Assembly: GCA_964384825.1 (NCBI GenBank)
Contig: CAYLMM010000055.1
Coordinates: 1-17,957 of the forward strand
Source of the DNA: CAYLMM01 sp964384825
Lineage (GTDB): Bacteria > Krumholzibacteriota > Krumholzibacteriia > LZORAL124-64-63
Direction of reading: 5' to 3'
DNA: 17,957 nucleotides
The position numbers and the translations under genes were made by a program. Each line of letters opens with the position of its first letter. Position 1 is the stretch's first letter. The notes beneath the pieces are model-generated. The model did not search any database, was not told the DNA's origin, and saw nothing but the letters and a program-made list of their open reading frames with translations. Below are positions 5,819 through 14,612 of this stretch, piece by piece.

Positions 5819-8800
5819 GTGCATCGATCCCATAACGGAACTCGCCCGATCACGCTCCTGATCCTGGTCGTCGCCGTGCTGGCCTCGGCCGCGGCGGCGG
5901 CCGGGCCGACGGCCGTCGAGTTGACCCGCGACGGCGACCCCTCGACCTGGCCGACCACCGACTACCGCTGGTGGGATGTCGCGAACAACGTCTTCGAAGC
6001 CGCCTACCAGGCCGCCTACACCTACGACCAGGCCGATGTCCGTCTGACCTACGCCGGCGGCCCGGGCGCGACCTTCGCCGGCCACCTCTCGGCCACGAAC
6101 CTGAAGCCCAATTTCGCCTACCAGGTGAAGCTCGTCGGCAAACCGACCGGCATCTGGGATGAAAACGGCGATGACCAGGCCAACGAGAACATCGGCTACG
6201 CGGGACGATGGTGGCGCGCCCAGCCCTCGCCGGCGAACGCGACCGACGCCGACTACGAGGCCCACAAGGATGACCCCGCCTACATCTACGAGGGCTACCT
6301 GCTGTTCGATTACTTCGTCACCGACCGCTTCGGCGACGCCGAGGTCGACCTCGCGCTCGACTCCAGCTTCCACGTCCTGGCCACCGACAGCCAGGGATCG
6401 CCCGGCGTGTGCGACGGACCTTTCCGCTGGCGGACGGTCGTCGGTTCGGCGGCCGATGCGGCCTACGCCGCCGATGTCGGCCCGACCGATGTGGGCGTCT
6501 ACGCCACATGGGAATCGACCCGTCCCTGCGCGGGCGAACTCGTGCTGCCGGACGGCGTCTACGATTGCCGGCTGGTGCTGACCGAGGAGAGCTTCCACCA
6601 GACCGGCGCCGGCAGCGGCACCTGGGCCGGGGCCATGCGCCACGACGGGATCGACTTCACGATCTCCGCCGCGCCGACCGTCGACGCGCACGACTACGTG
6701 GATATCGGCAACCCGGCGTCCGAAGCCGGCCACGCCATGCTCGGCTGGGGGCCGGTCGAACCCGACGCCAACGGCGGCACCTGGGGCGGCATCGGCGGCG
6801 AGATCCCGCCCGGCAGATGCCGCACCGTCTGGTCGCCCGCCGAAAACGCCCCGGTCGAACCCTGGTCGAGCCTGGAACTCGACTTCGGCGTTTCCGACAC
6901 CGCGGCCAAGTGCCTGAAGTTCCGCTACCTCGACGGCGGCAGCGACGATTCCTTCGTTTTGGAGATCGACGGCGCCACGGTGCTGACCGTCGCCGCCCCG
7001 CCCACGACCGAAACCTGGCGGTGGGCCGCGGTCGACGTCACCGGGATCACCGGTTCGCATACCGTGACGTTCCGGGCCACGGCGCCGGCGGGAAGCTACT
7101 ACGATCCCTACGGCCAGCTGGCGATCGACCGGATCCACGTCGGCGCCCAGATCACCCCGGTGCCGGCCAACGACTCACCCGACCGCGTCGACGTCATCCG
7201 CTGCGGCGGCGTCAAGCGGGTGGACTTCCGCTACAGCGCCGACTGCGCCACGCCGCCGATCCGCGGCTATTCGGTGCGCGTCCGCTGCCCCGAGGGTGAA
7301 GACCGGCTGGCCTTCGACGCCGGCGACTTCGCGGTGAACATCGTGCCCGAGGGATTGTCGGCGAGCGACGTCTTCTGGCAGGTGCATCGGGCTCCCGGCG
7401 CCGCGGCGGCCAACGACTGGACGATCGACTACGCCATCCTGGGCGAGGCCGCGGCCCTGGTCGGCGGCATTCCCGACGATGTCGACCTGTTCGCGATCGA
7501 CTTCCACGCCGGGCCGGCCGAGGGAACCGGCAACGTGATCATCGAAGAGGTGGTCGTTGGCCTGATCGACGGCGGGCAGCCGCCGGCGGTCGGGGGCAAC
7601 AGCACGACGATCGCGCTCGACTGCACCGCCCCCGACGCGGTGACCGGGCTGACCGCGTTTCCCGGACGCGACAAGATCCAGGTGGGATGGGACCCGTTCG
7701 GCGAGCCCGGCTGCGTGCTGGAGGTCTGGCGGGGCCTGTGGACCCTGGCGCCGCCGGACACGTCGGTCTCGGCGTATCCCGAATACGACGACCATGTCGC
7801 GCCGGAGGATCTGCAGCCGCCCTGGCCGCTGGATCACGGCGACCTTGCTCCGAGCGGGATGTGGGACCTGGTCCGCATCCTGCCGGCGGACCGCGATTCG
7901 ATCGTCGATTTCCCGAATCCTCCCGACGGACTGCGCCGGGGAATCTACCACTACGCCGTGTTCGCGGTCGATGCGGCGGGCAACCCGGGCGCGCGACCCG
8001 ACGCCCCGGCCCGGTCGACGAGCTACCTGCTGGGCGACCTGCCGAGCCGCGACGGGACCCTTCCGGCCGACGGAGCGATCGCCATCAATCCCGAGATCAA
8101 CCGGCTGGCCCTCTGCTACGGCGCGGCCGACGGCGCGACGGCCTACGATCCCTTCTGCGACGTCGGCCCGACCCACGACATGAGCGCCATGGGCATCCCG
8201 ACGACCGACGACCTGATCGACTTCGAGGATCTGATGGTCTTCGCGATCAACTTCAACGTCGAGCTGGGAAAATCGTCCGCGGCTCAGGGCGGTCCGGTCG
8301 CGGCGCTGACCTGGACTCGGATCGACGAGACCACCTGGGGACTGTTCCTGCGCGAGCCGTGCGCGGATCTGCGTGGGTTGCGCCTGCGGGCCGACGCGCC
8401 GGCCGACGCCGTCGGCCCGGTGGCCGCCGGATCCCTGATCGTCGCCCAGGACGGCCCCTGCTTCGTGGCCAACATCGACGGCCGCGGGCTCGACGCGGGA
8501 CTGGCGCGGCTCGGAGCCGGCATCGCCGGTCGCGGCGAGCTGCTGCGTGTCGCCGCGGAGCCGGGACTCGACCTCTCGAACGTGATGATCGATGCACGGA
8601 ATTCGGCCAACGAGAAGGTCGTCTGCGATCTCGACCAGACGACCGGCGTCGAACCGGTGCCGACCGCATTCGCCCTTTCGGAGAACTATCCCAATCCCTT
8701 CAACCCGTCGACGACGATCGATTTCGCGCTGCCGCGGCCCGAGCGGGTCCGGCTCGCGGTCTACGACGTCGACGGCCGCCTGGTCGCGGCCCTGCTGGAC

Positions 8801-8941
8801 GCGCCGCTGCCCGCCGGACGCCATTCGGCGACCTGGACGGGCAGGACCGATCGCGGCGAGATCGCGGCTTCGGGCATCTACTTCGTCCGCATCGAAGCGG
8901 GATCCTTCACCGGCACCCGCAAGATGACGCTGTTGAAATGA
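5819..8941 (+). CDS. Large secreted multimodular protein (N-domain, module A, cohesin-like, FnIII, dockerin-like, FlgD-like tail), 1040 aa
   Basis: Third operon gene, 46 nt after the cohesin gene, GTG start. A signal peptide (about 1-28) leads into the roughly 250-residue N-terminal domain (29-285) shared with the genes at 807 (minus) and 8988. Its blocks include FAGHLSATNLKPNFAYQ, GYAGRWW, LLFDYFVTDRFGDAE and LTEESFHQ. Module A (about 293-441) opens YVDIGNPASEAGH. A cohesin-like domain (459-605, IRGYSVRVRC) and an FnIII-like domain (608-738, VLEVWRGLW) follow. The dockerin-like segment (734-820) has a Cys pair in LCYG and FCDVGPTHD, then DFEDLMVFAINF. A second cohesin-like domain (824-941) has GRGLDAGLARLG. 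The FlgD-like tail (950-1040) has YPNPFNPSTTI and ends RKMTLLK. It has no Ig-repeat array or LamG domain, so it looks like the minimal form of the family. Its function is unknown; an extracellular structural or adhesive role is inferred. Confidence 0.93.
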   Translation: MHRSHNGTRPITLLILVVAVLASAAAAAGPTAVELTRDGDPSTWPTTDYRWWDVANNVFEAAYQAAYTYDQADVRLTYAGGPGATFAGHLSATNLKPNFAYQVKLVGKPTGIWDENGDDQANENIGYAGRWWRAQPSPANATDADYEAHKDDPAYIYEGYLLFDYFVTDRFGDAEVDLALDSSFHVLATDSQGSPGVCDGPFRWRTVVGSAADAAYAADVGPTDVGVYATWESTRPCAGELVLPDGVYDCRLVLTEESFHQTGAGSGTWAGAMRHDGIDFTISAAPTVDAHDYVDIGNPASEAGHAMLGWGPVEPDANGGTWGGIGGEIPPGRCRTVWSPAENAPVEPWSSLELDFGVSDTAAKCLKFRYLDGGSDDSFVLEIDGATVLTVAAPPTTETWRWAAVDVTGITGSHTVTFRATAPAGSYYDPYGQLAIDRIHVGAQITPVPANDSPDRVDVIRCGGVKRVDFRYSADCATPPIRGYSVRVRCPEGEDRLAFDAGDFAVNIVPEGLSASDVFWQVHRAPGAAAANDWTIDYAILGEAAALVGGIPDDVDLFAIDFHAGPAEGTGNVIIEEVVVGLIDGGQPPAVGGNSTTIALDCTAPDAVTGLTAFPGRDKIQVGWDPFGEPGCVLEVWRGLWTLAPPDTSVSAYPEYDDHVAPEDLQPPWPLDHGDLAPSGMWDLVRILPADRDSIVDFPNPPDGLRRGIYHYAVFAVDAAGNPGARPDAPARSTSYLLGDLPSRDGTLPADGAIAINPEINRLALCYGAADGATAYDPFCDVGPTHDMSAMGIPTTDDLIDFEDLMVFAINFNVELGKSSAAQGGPVAALTWTRIDETTWGLFLREPCADLRGLRLRADAPADAVGPVAAGSLIVAQDGPCFVANIDGRGLDAGLARLGAGIAGRGELLRVAAEPGLDLSNVMIDARNSANEKVVCDLDQTTGVEPVPTAFALSENYPNPFNPSTTIDFALPRPERVRLAVYDVDGRLVAALLDAPLPAGRHSATWTGRTDRGEIAASGIYFVRIEAGSFTGTRKMTLLK

Positions 8942-8976
8942 CCATCGCGCCGACCCATCCGGTCCCGGCGAGTTCG

Positions 8977-8982
8977 AGGAGG
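8977..8982 (+). promoter_or_regulatory. Shine-Dalgarno AGGAGG for the 8988 GTG
   Basis: AGGAGG lies 5 nt upstream of the GTG at 8988, the same geometry as for the preceding gene. It supports the GTG start. Confidence 0.8.
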
Positions 8983-8987
8983 CCGAA

Positions 8988-11900
8988 GTGCAAGACTTGA
9001 CGAGACGGACGACATGGATTCCGATCCTTCTTCTGCTCATTGCCTTCTCGACGCCCGCCGCCGGGGCCGCAGCGGACACCCCGACAACCGTACAGCTATC
9101 GACTTCGGGATCGGTCACCTCGCCGCCGGCGATCGACTACCGCTGGCGCGACCTGGCCCGGAACGATTACGCCCAGACCTACATCGAGAACTATGCCTAT
9201 GACGACGCGACGGTCAGCGTCACCTACCAGGCGACCGGCGAACCGACCTTCGTCGGCCACCTCTCGGCGACGAACCTCAAACCCAACTTCGCCTACCAGA
9301 TCAAGATCGTCGGCAAGCCGACGGGCCTGTTCACCCCCGAGCAGGGCGGCGACGACGCCGCCAACGAACGCATCGGATACGCGGGCCGCTGGTGGGAAGT
9401 CGCGCCCGGCAGCGGAAACCGCGACGACGCCTACTACGAGGCTCACAGGAACGACCCCGCCTACATCTTCGAGGCCTACCTGCTGTTCGACTTCTTCCTG
9501 ACCGATCGCTTCGGCGACGCCGAGATCGATTTCGCGCTCGACAGCAGCTATCACGTGCTGTTCTGGGACTGGCAGCGCACCCAGGGCGCCTGCGACCATC
9601 CCTTGAAGACGACCACGGTCTCCGGCGCCGCGGGCGATCCCGCATACAGCCAGGATGTCGGCCCGACGACGGTCGGGGTCTACCCCCAGATCGAACGTCT
9701 CTGCAACGGCACCACGGCGCTGCCCACAGGCGTCTACCGCTGCCGGCTGCTGCTGACCGAGGAGAGCTTCCACAGCGGCTACGGCAACTGGGCGCCGGCG
9801 ATGATCAACGACGACGTCGAATTCACCATCGAGGCCGGCCTCTTCCCCCCCCTGATCGCGGCGGAGCCGGCCTACACCGCGGGCACGAGCAACGCGATAT
9901 CCTGGCAGTCGGTCGCCGGGGCGGCGCAGTACCTGGTCCAGTGCGCCGAAGACGCCGCGTTCACGAGCATCGTCGATGATTCGGGATGGATCTCCGGGAC
10001 AGGCCATACGTTCACGGGGCTTGCCGACGGGATCACCTACCGCTACCGGGTGAAGGCCGGCGACGGCCTGGGCGGGGAATCGCAGTACTCGAGCGCGGTC
10101 TGGTCGACCCAGGACGCGACCGCTCCCTCCTCGGCAGTCGGCGCGCTGCCCGCGACCAGCGGCGTATCGGTGTTCGACGTTCCGTTCACCGCGTCCGACG
10201 CGGTCAGCGGCGTCGACCACGTGCGGCTGTTCTACCGGGTGGACGGCGGAGCCTACGTCCAGTTCGACGGTCCGGTCACCGCCAGCCCGATCGCCTTCAC
10301 CGCCCCGTCGGACGGCTTCTACGAATTCCACACCACGGCCGTTGACGGAGCGGGCAACGAAGAGGCCGCCCCGGCCGCCGACGACGCCTCGATCACCGTG
10401 GACACCAGCGGCGGAGCGCCGACCGCGGAGTCGGTCGTGCTGGCGGCGGTCGCCTCGGCCACGCCGGAAGCCGAGGATCTGGCGGTGACCTACGACCTGG
10501 GCGGCGGCGCCGCGACCGCGGCCGTCGGCTGGTACCGCGACGGCGTGGCGCAGATGACCCTCTATCTGCCGATGGAAGGCGACGGACCGGCCGCCCTGAA
10601 GAACTACGCCTGGATCGGCAATCCCGATGCGACCGCCGGCGGCGACCCGTTCTGGGACGCTGCCGGAGGCGCCGACGGACACGGCGCCTTCATCTTCGAC
10701 GGGGACGATGAACTCGCCGCGGACGCCTGCATGCCCACCGGGAACTCGTACACCAAGACCGCCTGGATCTACCGGACCGGCAGCGGCGCCGACGGCGGCA
10801 ACGCCGTGCTGGGCGGGGCATCCGATGCCGGCGGCCATCTGCTCTGGGCCCCGGACGCCGAGGGCAACCGGCTCGGCGCCGGACACGACGGCGCCTGGAA
10901 CTCGGTGCAGGATCCCGTTCCCCTGGCGACAGGCGCGTGGACCTTCGCCGCTGTGACCTACGATTCGGCCGGCGACCTGATGATCCTCTACCGCGACGGA
11001 GCCGAGGTCGACCGGGCGACCGTAGCCGCCGACATCGCCGACGCCACGGTCTTCGTCGGTTCGCGCGGGCCGACCGGAGGCTGCAACTGGGTCGGCGCGA
11101 TCGACGACGTGCGGATCTACGCCCACGCCCTGGCCCCGGAACAGATCGCCGCCCTGTTCGCCGCCGACGGACGCGACCGCGTCGTGGCGGCCGAGACCGC
11201 TCCCTTCGAGATCTGGCAGGCGCGGGTCACGCCGTTCTCCCCCGACGCCGCCGGCGCGACGGTGGCCTCGAACACCGTGACCGTAGGCGCGAACGGCGAC
11301 GCCGGCGCGGCGGCCTACGTCGACATCGGCAACCCGGCGTCGGAGGCCGGACACGCCATGACCGGCTGGGGACCGACCGAACCCGACGCCCACGGCGGCG
11401 GCTGGGGCGGGATCGGATCCGAATCCCCGCCGGGGAGATGCCGCACCATCTGGTCGCCGTTGGAAGCGGCGCCGGTCGAAACCTGGGCGAGCCTTGAACT
11501 CGACTTCGGCCCCTCGTCGACCAATCCCAAATGCCTGACGGTCCGCTACCTCGACGGAGGCAGCGACGATTCGTTCGACATCTCGATCGACGGCCAGTTC
11601 TATCACTCGATCTACGCGCCCCCGGGCGCCGAGACCTGGCGCTGGGTCCGGATGGACGCGACCGGGATCACCGGAATCCGCACCGTGACCTTCACCGCCA
11701 CCGGCCCCGCCGGAACCTACTACACCCCCTTCGGGCAAGTGGGCATCGACAAGGTCTACGTCGGCACCCAGATCGCCGTGGTTCCGCGCAACGCGGACCC
11801 CGAAGCCGTCGAGGTCGCGTCCTGCGGCCAGACGCGCACGGCCGACGTGCACTTCGGACTCGACTGCGACGACGAGGCGATCCGCGGCTACGTGGCTCGC

Positions 11901-13829
11901 GTCCGCTGCGCCGACGAAGACGGCAGCCTCGCCTTCGGCGCGGACGACGTATCGGTCAACATCCTGCCCGCGGGTCTTTCGGCCGGGGAATACCAACTTT
12001 CCGTCTACCAGCAACCGGGTGCCGGGGCTAACGACTGGACGATCGCCTACCGCATCCCGGGAGAAACGACCGGCATCCCCTCGGACGAGGATCTGTTCGC
12101 GATCGAGATGCTGGCCGCGGCCGAGGGCGAGGGTCGTCTGGTGGTCGAGAGCGTGGAGTTGGAGACCCTCTCCGGCGGGCCGCAACCGCCGGCGGGGCGC
12201 GGCGAGGCGACCATCGTGGTGGACTGCTCGCCGCCGACGGGCACCCTGGCGATCAACGGCGGCGCGGGAGCCACCGGCAATACGGCGGTGGTGCTCGACA
12301 GCGACATCACAGACATCAGCGCCCTGCAGATGCGCTTCAGCAACGACGGGACCTGGGCCGACGCCGAGGCGGACTGGATCGACTACGAGCCGTCGCATGC
12401 CTGGGAACTGGCCGCCGGAGACGAAGGCCCGCGCACGGTCTCCGCCGAATACCGCGACCGGGTGGGCAACGTGCTCGCGCTGCAGGACGGGATCTTCTAC
12501 GACACCTCGGGTCTGGATCCGGTGACCGAGCTGGCCGCCGAACCGGGCCGCGACAAGATCACGGTCTCGTGGAACTACACCGGCGACCCGACCAACCGCG
12601 TGGAGATCTGGCGCGGCATGTGGTACGGCGACGCCGCGGCCGACACGAGCGTCTCGGCCTATCCCGAATACGACGACCTGCCGGACGACTTCATCCCCGA
12701 CCGCCCGGCCGACCGCGCCGCGGCGGCGGCTCCGGGCAGCGGCTGGCACCTGATCGCCACGGTCGATCCGGCGACCACGTCCTACGTCGATTTCCCCAAC
12801 GAACCGGCCGGGCTGCGCCGGGGGATCTACTGGTACGAGATCTTCGTGCGCGACGTCCTGGACGCCTCCAGCGACCGAGCCGAGCCCAACGCCCGGGCCC
12901 TGAGCTACCTGCCGGGCGACGTCGGCGCCCCGACCGCCCCGCGCGGCTGGGACGGCGCGATCACCATCGGCCAAGACATCAACACCTTCGGGCTCTGCTA
13001 CGGCACCGGCGACGGCGATCCCGGCTACGACCCCCACTGCGATCTCGGGCCCACCGACGACCACAGCGGCACGGGGATTCCCGCCACCGACGACGCGATC
13101 GATTTTCCGGACCTGATGATCCTGGCCCAGAACTTCGACTCGGTCCTGGCCAAGACTCCCATCCTCGGCGAAAACGCGCCTATTTTGCTGACCTGGACCG
13201 GGATCGAGCCGGGCGTGTGGTCGCTGTCTCTGGCGGGTGAGGGATCGGGTCTCAAAGGGCTGCGGCTGACGGCGGACACAGCGGAGGGTTCGGCGGCAGG
13301 GGTGACGGCCGGAGAACTGGTGCGCGCCCAGGAGGCGCCCTGCTTCCTGCGCAACATCCCCGGTCGTGGGCTCGACGCGGGTCTGGCCTTGCTGGGCCGA
13401 GGATTGGGATTCGAGGGCGAAGGGGAACTGCTGCGGGTGATCCTGGATCCGGACGCCGATATAGCCGACGTGTCGATCGAGGTCCGCGGCCCCGACGGCC
13501 GGCCGCTGGACTTCACGCTGTCCACCGCTGGAACCACTCCGCCCGCGACAGGCGTCCTGATGCTGCGGCCGAACTACCCGAACCCCTTCAACCCCGCGAC
13601 GCGGATCGCCTTCACCCTCGACTCCGAGCAGAGGGTACGGCTGTCGATCTACCGGATCGACGGCCGCCGGATCGCGACCCTGGTCGATTCGGCGCTCCCG
13701 GCCGGCGACCACGAGATCACCTGGCGGGGCCGCGACAACCGCGGCCGACGCGTCTCTTCGGGCGTCTACTTCTTCCGTATCGAGGCGGGCGGGCACGAGG
13801 AGTCCCGCAAGATGATGCTCCTGAAGTAG
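8988..13829 (+). CDS. Very large secreted multimodular protein with LamG-like domain, dockerin- and cohesin-like modules and FlgD-like tail, 1613 aa
   Basis: Last gene of the operon, 46 nt after the previous one. A signal peptide (cleavage near 29) is followed by the shared N-terminal domain (33-280) and an FnIII-like domain (288-381). An Ig-like domain (383-480) has VSGVDHVRLFYR and TAVDGAGNEE. A LamG/concanavalin-like jelly roll (about 525-725) runs from YLPMEGDG through AWTFAAVTYDSAGDLMILYR to GAIDDVRIYAHAL. Module A (777-928) and a cohesin-like domain (950-1078) come next. An Ig-like unit (1080-1175) and FnIII (1176-1311, VEIWRGMWYG) lead to a dockerin-like segment (1306-1389) with a Cys pair in LCYG and HCDLGPTDD, then DFPDLMILAQNF. 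A second cohesin-like domain (1396-1511) and a FlgD-like tail (about 1526-1613, YPNPFNPATRI, ending RKMMLLK) complete it. LamG domains often bind glycans or proteins, so an adhesive role is plausible. No catalytic signature was seen. Confidence 0.93.
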   Translation: MQDLTRRTTWIPILLLLIAFSTPAAGAAADTPTTVQLSTSGSVTSPPAIDYRWRDLARNDYAQTYIENYAYDDATVSVTYQATGEPTFVGHLSATNLKPNFAYQIKIVGKPTGLFTPEQGGDDAANERIGYAGRWWEVAPGSGNRDDAYYEAHRNDPAYIFEAYLLFDFFLTDRFGDAEIDFALDSSYHVLFWDWQRTQGACDHPLKTTTVSGAAGDPAYSQDVGPTTVGVYPQIERLCNGTTALPTGVYRCRLLLTEESFHSGYGNWAPAMINDDVEFTIEAGLFPPLIAAEPAYTAGTSNAISWQSVAGAAQYLVQCAEDAAFTSIVDDSGWISGTGHTFTGLADGITYRYRVKAGDGLGGESQYSSAVWSTQDATAPSSAVGALPATSGVSVFDVPFTASDAVSGVDHVRLFYRVDGGAYVQFDGPVTASPIAFTAPSDGFYEFHTTAVDGAGNEEAAPAADDASITVDTSGGAPTAESVVLAAVASATPEAEDLAVTYDLGGGAATAAVGWYRDGVAQMTLYLPMEGDGPAALKNYAWIGNPDATAGGDPFWDAAGGADGHGAFIFDGDDELAADACMPTGNSYTKTAWIYRTGSGADGGNAVLGGASDAGGHLLWAPDAEGNRLGAGHDGAWNSVQDPVPLATGAWTFAAVTYDSAGDLMILYRDGAEVDRATVAADIADATVFVGSRGPTGGCNWVGAIDDVRIYAHALAPEQIAALFAADGRDRVVAAETAPFEIWQARVTPFSPDAAGATVASNTVTVGANGDAGAAAYVDIGNPASEAGHAMTGWGPTEPDAHGGGWGGIGSESPPGRCRTIWSPLEAAPVETWASLELDFGPSSTNPKCLTVRYLDGGSDDSFDISIDGQFYHSIYAPPGAETWRWVRMDATGITGIRTVTFTATGPAGTYYTPFGQVGIDKVYVGTQIAVVPRNADPEAVEVASCGQTRTADVHFGLDCDDEAIRGYVARVRCADEDGSLAFGADDVSVNILPAGLSAGEYQLSVYQQPGAGANDWTIAYRIPGETTGIPSDEDLFAIEMLAAAEGEGRLVVESVELETLSGGPQPPAGRGEATIVVDCSPPTGTLAINGGAGATGNTAVVLDSDITDISALQMRFSNDGTWADAEADWIDYEPSHAWELAAGDEGPRTVSAEYRDRVGNVLALQDGIFYDTSGLDPVTELAAEPGRDKITVSWNYTGDPTNRVEIWRGMWYGDAAADTSVSAYPEYDDLPDDFIPDRPADRAAAAAPGSGWHLIATVDPATTSYVDFPNEPAGLRRGIYWYEIFVRDVLDASSDRAEPNARALSYLPGDVGAPTAPRGWDGAITIGQDINTFGLCYGTGDGDPGYDPHCDLGPTDDHSGTGIPATDDAIDFPDLMILAQNFDSVLAKTPILGENAPILLTWTGIEPGVWSLSLAGEGSGLKGLRLTADTAEGSAAGVTAGELVRAQEAPCFLRNIPGRGLDAGLALLGRGLGFEGEGELLRVILDPDADIADVSIEVRGPDGRPLDFTLSTAGTTPPATGVLMLRPNYPNPFNPATRIAFTLDSEQRVRLSIYRIDGRRIATLVDSALPAGDHEITWRGRDNRGRRVSSGVYFFRIEAGGHEESRKMMLLK
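10561..11162 (+). other. LamG-like insert unique to the fourth operon protein
   Basis: This in-frame segment codes for a roughly 200-residue LamG/concanavalin-like jelly roll. Its typical strand motifs are AFIFDGDDEL, KTAWIYR, TGAWTFAAVTYD, LYRDGAEV and GAIDDVRIYAHAL. It sits between Ig-like sequence and module A. The two other large operon proteins have no counterpart at this point, consistent with insertion or loss of a whole domain. Confidence 0.75.
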
Positions 13830-13830
13830 A

Positions 13831-13864
13831 GGGACCATCCCGACGAGCCGCGGCCGGCGGTCCC
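13831..13864. terminator. Weak bidirectional terminator candidate between convergent genes
   Basis: The 37-nt gap between the convergent stops holds GGGACC (13831-13836) pairing with GGTCCC (13859-13864), with an inner GCCG-cggc-CGGC stem. It lacks a T run on either strand. The position fits a shared terminator, but the structure alone is weak. Confidence 0.3.
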
Positions 13865-13866
13865 GG

Positions 13867-14418
13867 TCACCGGAACAGGGTCTTCACTCCGCCCCAGGAT
13901 TCCTCGCCATCGGGCACGACTTCCATGCCGACCCAGATATCGGAGAAGCACACCTGTCCGAAAGACCCCCACTGGGCCCACTGCGGACCGGTCGCGACGA
14001 ACTCCAGGACATGCAGACCGGGGCTGACGGTGGTGTAGAATCCGGAAGTGGCCCACATCTCGACCCCCAGGGTCTCGGTGTAGCTGAATTTCAGGACTCC
14101 GTCGATGTACACGTCGTAGCTGTCGTCGCCGATACCCTCGAGATGCTGGAAGGCGACCAGCACGTTCACCCCGTCGCCGAAATCCATCGTGACCAAGGCG
14201 TTGACGCTGTTGTCGAGGGTCGACCAGATAGCACGGCAATCGTCGATGCCGCCGTAGGCGCCCCCGGAGGTCGCGGGCTCGACCGGCCCCCAGCTGAGCA
14301 TGTTGTGCCCCGCCTCGGAAGCCGGCACGCCGATATCGACGTGATCGACGGCGGCCGCCGAACCGGCGAAGCAGGCAACCGCCAGGATGATGACGCAGGA
14401 ACAGTAGCGGATTCTCAT
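13867..14418 (-). CDS. Small secreted protein: stand-alone module A with SWGGVKTLFR tail, 183 aa
   Basis: The ATG at 14418 is chosen because GGGAGGA (14432-14426) lies 7 nt upstream and a signal peptide starts there (MRIRYCSCVIILAVACF..., cleavage near 23). A longer in-frame extension to 14514 lacks these supports. The mature protein is nearly all module A. It begins HVDIGVPASEAGHNMLSWGPVEP and continues with GGAYGGIDDCRAIWS, DDSYDVYIDG and VLEFVATGP. The same module lies inside three of the four operon proteins. Instead of a FlgD-like domain it ends with the short tail ESWGGVKTLFR, like the lamin-tail protein at 16746-17378. It is convergent with the large operon and downstream of the DUF2141 gene (194-nt gap with its own promoter candidate). 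The ligand is unknown; a beta-sandwich surface protein is inferred. Confidence 0.88.
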   Translation of the reverse strand: MRIRYCSCVIILAVACFAGSAAAVDHVDIGVPASEAGHNMLSWGPVEPATSGGAYGGIDDCRAIWSTLDNSVNALVTMDFGDGVNVLVAFQHLEGIGDDSYDVYIDGVLKFSYTETLGVEMWATSGFYTTVSPGLHVLEFVATGPQWAQWGSFGQVCFSDIWVGMEVVPDGEESWGGVKTLFR

Positions 14419-14425
14419 ATCGCAG

Positions 14426-14432
14426 TCCTCCC
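14426..14432 (-). promoter_or_regulatory. Shine-Dalgarno GGGAGGA for the 14418 ATG
   Basis: The strong ribosome-binding site 7 nt before the ATG at 14418 decides this start over the upstream ATG at 14514. Confidence 0.75.
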
Positions 14433-14556
14433 ATGGAATCGTAGCTGGAATTCCCGAAGCCATAGCAGGCTTCGCAGTCACCCGATGCAGTACGCCGACC
14501 TCCTCTCCGGGCAAGTCGAGCCGGGCGAATTCCGTTATCCATGGGCCAGTGATTCG

Positions 14557-14585
14557 ACCGTATCACTCCTTTCCCATAAAGTCAA
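14557..14585 (-). promoter_or_regulatory. Promoter candidate TTGACT-17-TACGGT for the stand-alone module A gene
   Basis: On the minus strand TTGACT (14585-14580, 5/6 to the -35) is followed after 17 nt by TACGGT (14562-14557). The latter keeps only the key T, A and final T of a -10. The predicted start is near 14550, with a leader of about 130 nt. The surrounding stretch is AT-rich. Confidence 0.42.
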
Positions 14586-14612
14586 CGATTTCCGTATTGT
14601 ATGGCAAAAGCC

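Noticed and set aside
4645..8780. Near-identical DNA around the YPNPFNP coding segments as a mobile element or recombination site
   Set aside because: The similarity is explained by paralogous, codon-biased protein domains. No inverted repeats, target duplications or transposase are present.
7175..9118. Minus-strand open frame opposite the 5819 gene
   Set aside because: Mirror frame of a well-supported gene; no signal peptide, domain or ribosome-binding site.
9096..13838. Very long minus-strand open frame (1580 codons) opposite the last operon gene
   Set aside because: Same reason: low-complexity composition, no supported start, and the plus strand carries an unbroken set of known modules.
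13847..13854. GCCGCGGC palindrome in the convergent gap as an operator or integration site
   Set aside because: Too short and too GC-rich to stand out; better explained as part of the weak terminator-like fold.
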